Positions 34,483 through 43,710 of a stretch of DNA of 64,000 nt are shown here, piece by piece. The stretch is from an uncultured Paracoccus sp. (GTDB taxonomy: Bacteria; Pseudomonadota; Alphaproteobacteria; Rhodobacterales; Rhodobacteraceae). Numbering within the stretch: position 1 is the stretch's first letter; every line of letters starts with the position of its first letter. Location of the stretch: contig NZ_CANKWH010000001.1 in the NCBI RefSeq assembly GCF_947487305.1, positions 248,001-312,000 of the forward strand, in the 5' to 3' direction. The notes beneath the pieces are model-generated. The model was not told the DNA's origin. It saw only the letters and a program-made list of their open reading frames with translations, and did no database searches. A program made the position numbers and the translations under genes.

Positions 34483-35571
34483 TCAGACCGGGTCCAGCGC
34501 GCGGGCATCCTGCGGATGCCAGCCAATGCGGATCTTCTGACCCGGCGACAGCCGGGTCTGGCCAATGGTATTGCGGCATTTCATCACGAAATCCTCGCTG
34601 CCCGCGACCTTCAGCCGAGTCCGCAGGATATCGCCCATGTAGACGACATCCATCACCTCGGCCTCGACCGTATGGGCGCCGGCGGGCATCAGTTCCGGCT
34701 TGAACTCGACCCGCTCGGGACGGATCGAGACGGTGGTGTCCTGACCCACCTGCCGCACGTTGACGGCGGTGGCGTCGATCGCCTCGCCATTGTGCAGGCG
34801 GATGATCGCACTATTCCCATCCAGTTTCTCAAGAGTTCCGGGCAGAGCGTTGTTTTCGCCGATGAAACTGGCGACAAAGCTGTTTTCCGGCTGCTCGTAC
34901 AGCGCCGAGGGGCTGGCCAGTTGCTGGATACGGCCATCGTTGAAGACGGCGATGCGGTCCGACATGGTCAGCGCCTCGCCCTGATCATGGGTCACATAGA
35001 CCACGGTGATCCCCAACCGCTCGTGCAGGGCCTTGATCTCGAACTGCATATGCTCGCGCAATTGCTTGTCGAGCGCGCCGAGGGGCTCGTCCATCAAGAC
35101 CAGCTTCGGGTCAAAGACCAGCGCGCGTGCCAGCGCGATCCGCTGCTGCTGCCCGCCCGAAAGCTGCGCCGGGCGGCGATTGATGAAGGCGCCCATCTGC
35201 ACCATGTCCAGCGCCCGCTTGATCCGCGTCTCGCGCTCGGCCTTGGTCATGCCGCGCACTTCCAGCGGGAAGGACAGGTTCTCGCCCACCGTCATGTGCG
35301 GGAAGAGGGCATAGTTCTGGAACACCATGCCGATCCCGCGCTTGTGCGGCGGCACGTCGTTGATGTTCTGGCCGTCCAGCCGAATCTCGCCATGGGTGGC
35401 CTGCTCGAAACCGGCCAGCATCATCAGGCAGGTGGTCTTGCCCGAGCCCGAGGGCCCCAGCATGGTCAGGAACTCGCCCTTGCCGATGTCGAGATTCAGG
35501 TCTTTGACGACAAGCGTCTGACCGTCATAGCTTTTCTGCACATGCTCGAAGACGACAAAGCCGCCACCCAT
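34483..35571 (-). CDS. ABC transporter ATPase (PotA type)
   Basis: Energises the importer encoded downstream. Walker A is LGPSGSGKTTCLMM, the signature motif is LSGGQQQRIALARAL, Walker B is LVLMDEPLGALD, and the switch His lies in VYVTHDQGEAL. A C-terminal TOBE/OB regulatory domain (about 240-362) includes VSIRPERVEF. It is first in the operon ATPase-binding protein 2-binding protein 1-permease-permease. ATG 35571 gives a usual PotA start; GTG 35595 would add eight residues. It is divergent from a lytic transglycosylase gene, with about 190 bases between. Confidence 0.94.
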   Translation of the reverse strand: MGGGFVVFEHVQKSYDGQTLVVKDLNLDIGKGEFLTMLGPSGSGKTTCLMMLAGFEQATHGEIRLDGQNINDVPPHKRGIGMVFQNYALFPHMTVGENLSFPLEVRGMTKAERETRIKRALDMVQMGAFINRRPAQLSGGQQQRIALARALVFDPKLVLMDEPLGALDKQLREHMQFEIKALHERLGITVVYVTHDQGEALTMSDRIAVFNDGRIQQLASPSALYEQPENSFVASFIGENNALPGTLEKLDGNSAIIRLHNGEAIDATAVNVRQVGQDTTVSIRPERVEFKPELMPAGAHTVEAEVMDVVYMGDILRTRLKVAGSEDFVMKCRNTIGQTRLSPGQKIRIGWHPQDARALDPV

Positions 35572-35760
35572 GCGATCTTGCTGCAATCCGCGCACTCCCT
35601 GATTGGCTTATTGGTCTTGTGGCGCGTCGTCACGTTACGCGCGCCGCCCCAAGGATTGCAACTGGCTTTTCGTCCAGCGCGCGGTGGTGACGCAGGCTTA
35701 CCTTATCTTAAGCCGGGCCGGTTATGCTGTCCCAGGATCGGGCAGGCGCGAAAGGTGCAG

Positions 35761-36588
35761 ATGCTGCAATATCAGGGACTTGCCCGGACATGGGCGCTGT
35801 TGGCGCTTCTGGCAGCCTTTCTGCTGCCGGTGCAGGCAGTTGCGGTGCTGTCGCAGGCAGACCTGTCCAATCCGGCGGCCATTTGCGAGGGCGCGGCGCG
35901 GCAGGCGGCGGCGGAATATGGCGTGCCGGCGGATATCCTTGGCGCGCTGACCCTGACCGAGACCGGGCGGCGGCTGGACGGCCATGTCCGACCCTGGGCC
36001 TGGAGCGTGAATGCCGAAGGTGCCGGCTCGTGGTTCGACGATCCGGCCTCGGCGCTCGCCTTCGCCGAGGACCGGGTGGCCCTGGGCCGGCCCAATGTCG
36101 ATATCGGCTGCTTCCAGATCAATTACCGCTGGCATGGCGCGAATTTCCCCTCGGTCGCCGCCATGTTCGATCCGCTGACCAATGCCCGCTACGCCGCCAG
36201 CTTCGTGTTGCAACTGTATCAGGAAACCGGCGACTGGCGCGCCGCCGCCGGCGCCTTCCATTCGCGCAGTCCCGGCAATGCCCGGAAATATCTCGCCCGC
36301 TTCGACGAGTTGTACGTCATGCTGCAAAGCCGCGGCTTCGACGGCCTGACCGACTCGCCCGAAACCTATAACGAATTCGCCGATGCCGCCCCGATGCCCG
36401 AGGAGAAGGTGCGGGCCGCGCGCGAGAAGCTGACCTTGCTGGGCGCCCCCCTCGGCACGCCCCTGACCGGCATGGCGGGATCGCTGGCGGTGATCGGCGA
36501 GACCCAAGGCCCGCTGATCAGCGGCGACACCGGCGCGGTGCCGCTGGCGGGCGAACCCTCGCTCTGGGCCAGTGCGCTGACGCCGTGA
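35761..36588 (+). CDS. Small lytic transglycosylase (SLT domain)
   Basis: Periplasmic peptidoglycan-cleaving protein of 275 residues. The signal peptide is about 1-28 (ALLALLAAFLLPVQAVA). The SLT domain includes Glu67 in LTLTETGRRLDG as likely catalytic acid, then VDIGCFQINYRWHGANFPS and AGAFHSRSP. This is the form used in secretion, flagellar or conjugation systems, but no such genes are near. The last 70 residues are low in motif content. ATG 35761 follows GAAAGGTG. A long open frame continues upstream antisense to the ATPase and is ignored. Confidence 0.86.
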   Translation: MLQYQGLARTWALLALLAAFLLPVQAVAVLSQADLSNPAAICEGAARQAAAEYGVPADILGALTLTETGRRLDGHVRPWAWSVNAEGAGSWFDDPASALAFAEDRVALGRPNVDIGCFQINYRWHGANFPSVAAMFDPLTNARYAASFVLQLYQETGDWRAAAGAFHSRSPGNARKYLARFDELYVMLQSRGFDGLTDSPETYNEFADAAPMPEEKVRAAREKLTLLGAPLGTPLTGMAGSLAVIGETQGPLISGDTGAVPLAGEPSLWASALTP

Positions 36589-36653
36589 GCCGAGTCTTCG
36601 TCAGACACGACGCAGCCGGATCGCCTGCGCCTTCGATCCCGAGATGACGCCCC

Positions 36654-37892
36654 CTATCCCCGCGCCGCCGCAAGGGCGCGCCTCTCCCACTCCTCGCCAA
36701 GCGCCTGTTCCGAGCGGGCGAAAGCCCGGTCGGCCTGACGCCGTGCAGCGGTCGCGTCGCCGCGGCGCCCAAGCGCGGCAAGGCAATCCTGCAAGGTCTC
36801 CTGCACCTCCAGAAGCCCGGCACCATCGCGGGCGATCGGGGCGAAGAAGCTGGCATAGACCGCCGGAATGTCCAGCACCGGGGCAAAGACCCGATCGTGC
36901 CGGGACGAGTTTTCCACCTCGGCAGGCGCGTGCAGCGTTTCGAGCACGCGGGTGCCGGCGCGCAGCACCTCGATGGCGGTGCCGGGATCGTTGATGGCGG
37001 GCGACAGCGCCTTGCTGGCCACCTCGCTCAAGACGATCAGCCCGTATTGCAGATCCTGATCGAAGCTGCGGGACTCTCCAAGTGAAAAGCCACTCCTCAG
37101 CCTCTTCAGGACAATCTCGTCGACCGGTTGCGACAGGCGCAGCAGCGCCTCGCCCTGATGGACATACTTGCCCGGACTGCGCAGGATCTCGACCCGCAGC
37201 CCGGCAGCCTCGGCCGCAGCCTGCAGCTTGGCGATGTCGATATGGCGGACATAGCCTGACTGATCCGCAGGCAGCAGCCCGCCACCGTCATCGCCCGAAG
37301 GATCGCGCGGCATGGCGCCGAAGGCCGGGCGATCGCGATAGAGTTCCGCCGCCGGCATGGCTGCCGACTCGATCCGGGCGATGATATCGCTCATCCGGCC
37401 GAAATCGTTCAGATGGCTGACCCAGCGCAGCAAGGCCCATGCGATCAGCGCGATATCCAGCAGCGTGGCGGCAAAGAGGACGATCCGGCTGTTGTCGGGA
37501 TAAAAGCCCGCCGCCAGCCCGATGATGCCGACGATGCTGAACAGGAACGAGCCGATGAAGACCGAGACTGCGCTTTGCGCCGTGCGGTCCTGTTCCAGAA
37601 GGCGGGTGGCGCGCGGCGTCGCGTTCGAGGTGGCAGAACCATAGGCGCCGACGATGATCGACATCGAGAAGGTCGTCACCGCCAGCATGGACGAGGCGAT
37701 GATGTTCAGAAGCGATCCCACCGATCCGGCGGCCAGATCGATCTTGGGGACATAGGGCAGGACCGGCCCGATCAGCGGGGCGAGCCCGGCCAGCGCCACC
37801 CCGGCCAGACTGTAAAGCAGCACGCGAACCCACATCAGCCGCAATTGCTCGCGCAGGCGCTGCACCCATCCCCGATCCAGAATTTCAGCCAT
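36654..37892 (-). CDS. DUF2254 membrane protein
   Basis: Predicted inner-membrane protein of 412 residues, recognised as DUF2254. Four hydrophobic segments occupy about residues 20-150 (VRVLLYSLAGVALAGLAPL; MLAVTTFSMSIIVGAYGSA; FIGSFLFSIVGIIGLAAGF; LFAATLLDIALIAWALL). The remainder is soluble, with conserved SPAINDPGTAIEVLRAGTRV. The function of the family is unknown. ATG 37892 (MAEILDRG) is used; the frame is open to 38018 without a better start. It stands alone between a convergent transglycosylase gene and the two-component operon. Confidence 0.82.
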   Translation of the reverse strand: MAEILDRGWVQRLREQLRLMWVRVLLYSLAGVALAGLAPLIGPVLPYVPKIDLAAGSVGSLLNIIASSMLAVTTFSMSIIVGAYGSATSNATPRATRLLEQDRTAQSAVSVFIGSFLFSIVGIIGLAAGFYPDNSRIVLFAATLLDIALIAWALLRWVSHLNDFGRMSDIIARIESAAMPAAELYRDRPAFGAMPRDPSGDDGGGLLPADQSGYVRHIDIAKLQAAAEAAGLRVEILRSPGKYVHQGEALLRLSQPVDEIVLKRLRSGFSLGESRSFDQDLQYGLIVLSEVASKALSPAINDPGTAIEVLRAGTRVLETLHAPAEVENSSRHDRVFAPVLDIPAVYASFFAPIARDGAGLLEVQETLQDCLAALGRRGDATAARRQADRAFARSEQALGEEWERRALAAARG

Positions 37893-37998
37893 CTCTGTCC
37901 TGCACGTCCTCTGTGGCGCCAGCGTGGCGCAGATCACCTTGCGCATCAACAGGATAGCAGGAGGGTTGGTTCCGAAGGAAAGCCCGGCTTCGCAGGCC

Positions 37999-38949
37999 TT
38001 ACGCCCCGCCCGATGCAAAGTCGATCGCGAAATGGGTTCCCTCGGCGACCGGGATCAGCCGGATTGTCGCGCCATGGGCATGCAGCAGATTGCGCACCAC
38101 CGGCAGCCCCATGCCGGTGCCGCCCTCGTCGCGGCGGGTGGTGAAGAACGGATCGAAAATGCGTTCGGCATTGCCGCTGGAAATGCCCTGACCATCATCC
38201 GAGACGTCAAGCCGCGTTGCCTCGCCGACAGCCTCTGCCTGCAACGTGACCCGCCCCGCGCCGTTCTCGGCGGCATTGGCCAGCAATTGTCCCAGCACGA
38301 TCAGCATCCCCTGCGCGGCGATCGGCAGTGACACGGTTTCGCCCTTCGGTTCCAGCTGCAGTCCGGGGCGAAGGGTCCGCAGCTCTGGCAGCATTTCGGC
38401 CAGATTTGTCTGCCCGAGATAGCGCGTCTCGCGCGAGCGCGCGACCTCGCGCAGGGCAAGAAGCTGCGCCTCGATCTGCGCCCTCGCCCCGTCGATCTGC
38501 TCGACGAGTCGGGCGTCAGCCGGGGTCAGCGCGCCGCCATCCTGCAGCAATTCACAGGCCGCGCGAATCGACGAGACCGGCGTCTTGATCTCGTGGGTGA
38601 CGTGGTCGGTAAAGGCGCGGATCGTCGCCTCGCGGTCACGCAGGGCCTCGGCCATCGCCACCACGCGGCGGGCTGTGGCGTGCAGTTCGCGCGTACCGAA
38701 ATGGCTTGGCGGCACCGGCTCTGCCCCCTGCTGCTGGGCCTCGGCATAAGCTTCGAGCGCATGGATCGGTCGCAGCAACAGGCGCATCAGCAACCAGCCA
38801 AGCATTGCCGTAAGCAGGGCGATCACCAGCGCGAGGCCTGCCGCCGAATTGCGAAAGCCGAATTCCGGCCCGAGATAGCGCAGCATGACCAGCCCGGCAA
38901 AGGACAGGCCCAGGGTCCCGGCAAGCGCGCCCCCCAGAACAAAACCCAT
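37999..38949 (-). CDS. Sensor histidine kinase (CreC-like)
   Basis: Membrane kinase of about 316 residues. Two helices (about 3-24 and 35-58) are joined by only some ten residues, so there is essentially no periplasmic sensor domain. HAMP follows, then the H-box HVTHEIKTPVSSIRAACELL with His119, the N-box QLLANAAENGAG, and DVSDDGQGIS and GTGMGLPVVRNLL of the ATPase domain. It receives a membrane or cytosolic signal. The regulator stop overlaps an in-frame TTG at 38973; ATG 38949 is chosen, but the TTG is possible. It is third in the DUF4173-regulator-kinase operon. Confidence 0.88.
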   Translation of the reverse strand: MGFVLGGALAGTLGLSFAGLVMLRYLGPEFGFRNSAAGLALVIALLTAMLGWLLMRLLLRPIHALEAYAEAQQQGAEPVPPSHFGTRELHATARRVVAMAEALRDREATIRAFTDHVTHEIKTPVSSIRAACELLQDGGALTPADARLVEQIDGARAQIEAQLLALREVARSRETRYLGQTNLAEMLPELRTLRPGLQLEPKGETVSLPIAAQGMLIVLGQLLANAAENGAGRVTLQAEAVGEATRLDVSDDGQGISSGNAERIFDPFFTTRRDEGGTGMGLPVVRNLLHAHGATIRLIPVAEGTHFAIDFASGGA

Positions 38950-38969
38950 CGCGGGACGCCACCGGCGGG

Positions 38970-39644
38970 TCAACGGCAGGGCCCCATCCGCATTCCCTGA
39001 CCATGCACGGTATCGATCGCCTCGGCGCAGCCCTTTTCGGCCAGTTTCCGGCGCAGGTTGCGCAGATGGCTGTCCAGCGTCCGGTCCGAGATCAAGCTGC
39101 GCGCGCCCCAGATCCCGGCCACCAGCTCGGCGCGCGGGGTCAGGCGGGCCGGATCGCGCATCAGCCGAAGCAGCAGGCCGAATTCGGTGGCGGTCAGGGC
39201 AACCTCCTTGGTGCCGACCCGGCAACTGCGGGTATGGGCATCCAGCGACAGCCGACCGTGATCCAGCCGGGCCGGAGCGGCCGGGGCGGCACTGCGCCTC
39301 AGGATCGCCCGCACGCGCGCGACCAGTTCGCGCGGGCTGAACGGCTTGGTGACATAGTCGTCGGCGCCAAGCTCCAGCCCGAGCACCCGGTCGATCTCGT
39401 CATCGCGCGCTGTCAGGAACAGGATCGGCACCTCGGACCGGGCGCGGAGGCGGCGGCAGGTCTCGAACCCGTCCATCTCGGGCAGGCCGACATCAAGCAC
39501 GATCAGGTCCGGGATCTCGCGCGCCGCATGGGTCAGTGCCTGGCTGCCATCGGCAGCGGTGATCACGCTGTGGCCCGCGCGCTCGAGCGCGATCCTGACC
39601 AGATCGCGCAACCGGGGATCGTCGTCGACGATCAGGATCTTCAT
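38970..39644 (-). CDS. OmpR/PhoB-family response regulator (CreB-like)
   Basis: Receiver plus winged-helix DNA-binding protein of 224 residues. MKILIVDDDP carries the acidic pocket, Asp51 in IVLDVGLPEMDGF is the phosphorylation site, and GADDYVTKPFSPRELVARV gives the switch Lys. The C-terminal domain ends GARSLISDRTLDSHLRNLRR. ATG 39644 overlaps the upstream DUF4173 stop by one base (TGATG), and its own stop overlaps the possible TTG start of the kinase. The partner kinase is next door; CreB similarity is by domain layout only. Confidence 0.92.
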   Translation of the reverse strand: MKILIVDDDPRLRDLVRIALERAGHSVITAADGSQALTHAAREIPDLIVLDVGLPEMDGFETCRRLRARSEVPILFLTARDDEIDRVLGLELGADDYVTKPFSPRELVARVRAILRRSAAPAAPARLDHGRLSLDAHTRSCRVGTKEVALTATEFGLLLRLMRDPARLTPRAELVAGIWGARSLISDRTLDSHLRNLRRKLAEKGCAEAIDTVHGQGMRMGPCR

Positions 39645-41152
39645 CAGGGCCTCGCTGCATATGACACCTGCCGAACATAGCGATGCGCTGACCATGTCCG
39701 AAAGCCCCATTCCCGCCAGTTCCGGATCCGCGGAGCGGTGATCTCGCAATCACCAAGATCGATGCGGTTGGCGATCCTGCGACCGACCCCGCTTGCCAGG
39801 ATCGGGCCGCTGGCCAGCGGTCCAAGCGAACAGAGATAGGCCCGGTCGGGGTCCGGTCGTGTCACGTTCTGCGCCGCGATGATCTGGGCGAAATTGACAA
39901 AACTGCACAGGTACAAGGTCGTCACCAGCAGCACCGCGACCCGCCGGCCGAGCCAGTCATTCGAGCGCCGTCGCAGCACCTGCCAGATCAGCAGGCTCAG
40001 CCCGGCCGCGACCAGCCCCATCCAGATCAGCGCATGGAGACGCAGATAGGTCAGCCCGAAGCTCTCGATATACAGCTCCAGCCTCAGCGCCGCCGCCCCG
40101 CACAGCACCATGTTCTGCGCCAGCCAAACCAGCATCAGCGGACGCATCAGCCGGTGCTCGGCCAGAAACGGCCGCGCGGTCAGCGCGAAGGCAGCGGCGA
40201 TGAGGGCCGTGGCCAGCAGCGGATAGGCACCGCGATGCGCATATTCGGCCAAGGTCATCCCGGCAGGAAGGTCCGCGCCGCCCAGCAGGATCAACAGGTC
40301 GGTCAGGCTCTGCACCGCGATCAGCAGATTGAACAGGACCAGCGCGCGCAGCACCGCCCCCGCATTGATCCCGAAGCCCGTCAGCCGCCATCGGGACGGA
40401 TCGCGCTGCGGGGCTTTTGCGAGCGGATCGTCCATGGGCAACAGGAACGGGCTCACGAAGACGGCGGTTCCCGCCCAGAACAGCGCCCGCCGGACCGTCT
40501 GCCACAGATCGAGATCGATCTGAAGCAGCCGTGCCAGAACCGGGTTCGCCTCCATCAGCAGGGCAAGAAAGACCAGACTTCCCCCGACGGGCAGCGCCCA
40601 GTTGCGCAGCATCCTGCGCAGCGCCAGCGCCGGCGCGCCGGCGTCGCGCAGCGCGGATCCCCCGACCGACAGCCTGCGCGGATCGAGCACGCGGACCCAG
40701 TTGCCGGGCAGCTTGCCGAGAAACCGTATCGCGCTGCGGATCAGTTGCGCGGCCGAGGCATCAGGATGGCGCGACCAGAGCAGCGCCACGATCTGGCCAA
40801 GGACCAGAAAGGTTAGGGAAAGCGCCTGCAGGTGATCGATGACCGGAAGCGCGGCCAAGACCAAAAGGACCGCAGGACCGCGCCAGACAACCACCCCCTG
40901 TGTCATCGACAGGGCAAAGATCGCCGCCGCGAACAGCGCCAGCGAGAGACCGGGCCCGTGCCGCCAGAACAGCAGATCGGCCAGCGCCACCAGAATCAGG
41001 ATCGCGCCCAGCCTGCGCGCGCGGCGGGAAAGGCCCGCATTCGCAGCCGCATCGCCATCGGCCCCATCATCGCCCGAGGGCGCCGCGACCAGCCACCATC
41101 CGTCCAGAGCCAGCACCTGCGGCAGGCCGCGAATCGTCAGGTTCTTCTCCAT
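39644..41152 (-). CDS. DUF4173/DUF4153 multi-pass membrane protein
   Basis: Polytopic membrane protein of 502 residues with about ten or more hydrophobic segments. It matches the DUF4173 family through LLGGADLPAGMTLAEYAHRG. There is an N-terminal soluble part of about 60 residues and a C-terminal soluble part of about 80 residues. The function is unknown. ATG 41152 follows GGAGACGG, preferred over a start at 41224. Its stop is fused to the regulator start, so it is cotranslated with a two-component system and may supply or sense its signal. Confidence 0.83.
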   Translation of the reverse strand: MEKNLTIRGLPQVLALDGWWLVAAPSGDDGADGDAAANAGLSRRARRLGAILILVALADLLFWRHGPGLSLALFAAAIFALSMTQGVVVWRGPAVLLVLAALPVIDHLQALSLTFLVLGQIVALLWSRHPDASAAQLIRSAIRFLGKLPGNWVRVLDPRRLSVGGSALRDAGAPALALRRMLRNWALPVGGSLVFLALLMEANPVLARLLQIDLDLWQTVRRALFWAGTAVFVSPFLLPMDDPLAKAPQRDPSRWRLTGFGINAGAVLRALVLFNLLIAVQSLTDLLILLGGADLPAGMTLAEYAHRGAYPLLATALIAAAFALTARPFLAEHRLMRPLMLVWLAQNMVLCGAAALRLELYIESFGLTYLRLHALIWMGLVAAGLSLLIWQVLRRRSNDWLGRRVAVLLVTTLYLCSFVNFAQIIAAQNVTRPDPDRAYLCSLGPLASGPILASGVGRRIANRIDLGDCEITAPRIRNWREWGFRTWSAHRYVRQVSYAARP

Positions 41153-41262
41153 CTTGCCGTCTCCGATTGCCAGAACTGGCCCGAGACTGCTTCGGAAACC
41201 GCGCAGATATGGCGGACAAGTCATGCAGGACTTGTGCAGATCGGCCGAAAGACGCGATCGGA

Positions 41263-42534
41263 TCAGCCCAGCAGGATCGCCCTGAAATCATTCACATTGG
41301 TCAGGGTCGGTCCGGTGCGGATCAGCGCGCCGAGCCGGTCGAAGAGGCTGTAGCTGTCATGGCCGTCCAGATGGTCGCGCGGGATCAGCCCGGCCCTGCC
41401 CGCCGCCGCAAGCGTATCCGGCCCGATCATCGCCCCGGCGGCGTCTTCGGTGCCGTCTATGCCGTCGGTATCGGCGGCCAGCGCGTGAATGCCGGGTTGA
41501 CCGTTCAGCGCGAGGGCGAGGCTCAGCAGGAACTCGGTATTCCGCCCGCCCCGCCCGGGCGTCCTGTCGCCGATGGTCACGGTGGTCTCGCCGCCCGACA
41601 GCAGCACGGCGGGCGCCTTGACCGGGGTGCCATGCAGGCCACCGGCACGGGCGATCCCGGCCAGAACGATGCCCAGCTGCGCCGCCTCGCCCTCCAGCGC
41701 GTCGCCAAGCAGCAGGGGCGTGATCCCGGCGGCGCGGGCGACATCCGCCGCCGCCTCCAGCGACATCTGCGGCGTGGCGATCATGCGGTAATCGGGGGGG
41801 AACGCGGGCTGAGCCACTGGCGGGCGCAGCAGGATCTCGCGCGCGGCGGCGGGCAGGTTCGGCCCCAGCCGTGCTACCAGGGGCGACAGATCGTCGCCCG
41901 CCGAAGGATCGGGCACTGTCGGACCCGAGGCGATGGCCGCCGGGTCGTCTCCCGGCACGTCCGAGATCGCCAGCGTCACCAGCCGCGCCGGTGCCGCCGC
42001 CAGCGCCAGTCTGCCGCCCTTGATCCGCGACAGGCGCCGGCGCACCCGGTTCATCTCGTCGATGGTCAGACCCGAGGCCAGAAGCAGCCGGTTGACCGCG
42101 CGCTTGTCCGCCAGCGTCATCGGCGGCTCGGGCAGGGTCATCAGCGCCGAGCCGCCGCCCGAGGTCAGCGCAAGCACCAGTTCATCCGGCCCGGCCCGTT
42201 GAACGGTTTCGAGGATCTCGACGGCGGCGCTGTGCCCGGCCTCGTCCGGAACCGGATGCGCAGCTTCGCGCACCGTGATCCGTTCGGTCGGCACGGCATG
42301 GCCATAGCGGGTCACGACCACGCCTGACAGGTCCACATCCGGCCAGGCGCGCTCCACCGCCCGCGCCATGGCGGCGGCGGATTTTCCGGCCCCCACCACG
42401 ATGCAGCGGCCCGCGGGCTTTTCGGGCAGGTGCCGGGCGAGGACCGTGGCGGGGTCCGCCGCCGCGATCGCCGCATCCAGCATCTGCCGCAGCAGCGCCT
42501 GCGCCTCCGCGTCCCGCATGGCGATCTCAGACAT
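41263..42534 (-). CDS. Glycerate 2-kinase (MOFRL/type II family, TtuD-like)
   Basis: Phosphorylates D-glycerate to 2-phosphoglycerate using ATP. Type II family of 423 residues: IVVGAGKSAAAMARAVE, LALTSGGGSALMTLP, VTLAISDVPGDDPAAIASGP and the C-terminal MOFRL part LLSGGETTVT with GRGGRNTEFLLSLALAL. The start overlaps the tartrate dehydrogenase stop by eight bases (ATGTCTGA); ATG 42519 is an alternative. Its place after that gene completes the path tartrate to glycerate to central metabolism. Confidence 0.9.
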   Translation of the reverse strand: MSEIAMRDAEAQALLRQMLDAAIAAADPATVLARHLPEKPAGRCIVVGAGKSAAAMARAVERAWPDVDLSGVVVTRYGHAVPTERITVREAAHPVPDEAGHSAAVEILETVQRAGPDELVLALTSGGGSALMTLPEPPMTLADKRAVNRLLLASGLTIDEMNRVRRRLSRIKGGRLALAAAPARLVTLAISDVPGDDPAAIASGPTVPDPSAGDDLSPLVARLGPNLPAAAREILLRPPVAQPAFPPDYRMIATPQMSLEAAADVARAAGITPLLLGDALEGEAAQLGIVLAGIARAGGLHGTPVKAPAVLLSGGETTVTIGDRTPGRGGRNTEFLLSLALALNGQPGIHALAADTDGIDGTEDAAGAMIGPDTLAAAGRAGLIPRDHLDGHDSYSLFDRLGALIRTGPTLTNVNDFRAILLG

Positions 42535-43600
42535 TCTCGCGGCGAATGGCTTCGCAGACTGCATCGGTGACCTCTTGGGTCTTGGCGCTGCCACCGACAT
42601 CCGGGGTCAGCACGCCATCAGCGCAGACCTTTTCCACCGCCCGCATCAGCCGTTCGGCAGCCGCCGGCTCGCCCAGATGCTCCAGCATCTGCGCGGCGGT
42701 CCAGAAAGTGGCGACCGGGTTGGCGATGCCCTTGCCGGTGATGTCGAAGGCCGAGCCGTGGATCGGCTCGAACATCGAGGGGAAGCGCTTTTCCGGGTCG
42801 ATATTGGCAGTGGGCGCGACGCCCAGACTGCCGGCCAGCGCCCCGGCCAGGTCGGACAGGATATCCGCGTGCAGGTTGGTGGCGACGATGGTGTCGAGCG
42901 AGGCCGGGTTCTTCACCATCCGCACCGTCATCGCATCGACGAGCATCTTGTCCCAGGTCACATCGGGGAATTCCCTGGACACCTCGGCGGCGATTTCGTC
43001 CCACATCACCATGCCATGGCGTTGGGCATTGGATTTCGTTACCACGGTCAGGAACTTGCGGGGCCGCGACTGCGCCAGCCTGAAGGCATAGCGCATGATC
43101 CGGGTGACACCCGCGCGGGTGAAGATCGCGACCTCGGTGCCGACCTCTTCGGGCAGGCCCTTATGGGCGCGGCCGCCATGGCCGGAATATTCGCCTTCCG
43201 AGTTTTCGCGCACGATCACCCAGTCCAGATCGCCCGGACCGACCCCGGCCAGTGGCGAGGTGATGCCGGGCAGGATCTTCGTTGGCCGCACATTGGCATA
43301 TTGATCGAAACCCTGACAGATCGGCAGGCGCAGCCCCCACAGCGTCACATGGTCCGGCACATCCGGCGCGCCGACCGCACCGAAGAAGATCGCGTCGAAG
43401 GCCTTCAGCTGTTCCGGCCCGTCCTCGGGCATCAGCGCCCCGGTCTTCTTGTAGCGCTCCGAGCTCCAGTCGAACTCGGTCACGTCAAAGTCGAAGCCGC
43501 CATCGCGGCGGGCCAGCGCGTCCAGCGCCTGCAGCCCGGCGGCGATCACCTCGGGGCCGATGCCGTCGGCGGGTATGGCGGCGATCTTGTAGGTCTTCAT
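42527..43600 (-). CDS. ttuC: Tartrate dehydrogenase/decarboxylase (D-malate dehydrogenase family)
   Basis: NAD- and Mn-dependent beta-decarboxylating dehydrogenase of 357 residues that can oxidise or decarboxylate tartrate and D-malate. IPADGIGPEVI, RENSEGEYSGHGGR, VTKSNAQRHGMVMW and DILSDLAGALAGSLGVAPTA carry the metal and substrate residues (Arg, Tyr, Lys, Asp) of the family. SMFEPIHGSAFDI is the NAD loop. ATG 43600 follows GAGGACAGAG. It is divergent from a LysR regulator, and its promoter shares an architecture with the transporter promoter on the far side of that regulator. Confidence 0.92.
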   Translation of the reverse strand: MKTYKIAAIPADGIGPEVIAAGLQALDALARRDGGFDFDVTEFDWSSERYKKTGALMPEDGPEQLKAFDAIFFGAVGAPDVPDHVTLWGLRLPICQGFDQYANVRPTKILPGITSPLAGVGPGDLDWVIVRENSEGEYSGHGGRAHKGLPEEVGTEVAIFTRAGVTRIMRYAFRLAQSRPRKFLTVVTKSNAQRHGMVMWDEIAAEVSREFPDVTWDKMLVDAMTVRMVKNPASLDTIVATNLHADILSDLAGALAGSLGVAPTANIDPEKRFPSMFEPIHGSAFDITGKGIANPVATFWTAAQMLEHLGEPAAAERLMRAVEKVCADGVLTPDVGGSAKTQEVTDAVCEAIRRENV

Positions 43601-43669
43601 CTCTCTGTCCTCGTTCGGGTTCATGACGTGAAGTTGCGCCCAGCCTGGCGATTCCTCAATTTGCGTGGA

Positions 43670-43692
43670 ATTATATACAGAAACGAGATAAT
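43670..43692 (-). promoter_or_regulatory. Promoter of tartrate dehydrogenase with shared LysR-type element
   Basis: Read on the minus strand: ATTATCTCG, eight bases, then a perfect TATAAT -10 (43675-43670). The -35 position is poor, so activation is expected. The same ATTATC(A/T)CG-N8-TATAAT arrangement precedes the transporter gene at 44644-44666. Confidence 0.6.
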
Positions 43693-43710
43693 CTACCGGC
43701 GGAGGGGACG

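Noticed and set aside
34516..35760. Open frame extending the transglycosylase upstream across the ABC ATPase
   Set aside because: The ATPase is certain on the opposite strand, and a signal peptide with Shine-Dalgarno starts at 35761.
36597..36653. Extra small gene between the transglycosylase and DUF2254 genes
   Set aside because: Gap too short and without a start plus ribosome site.
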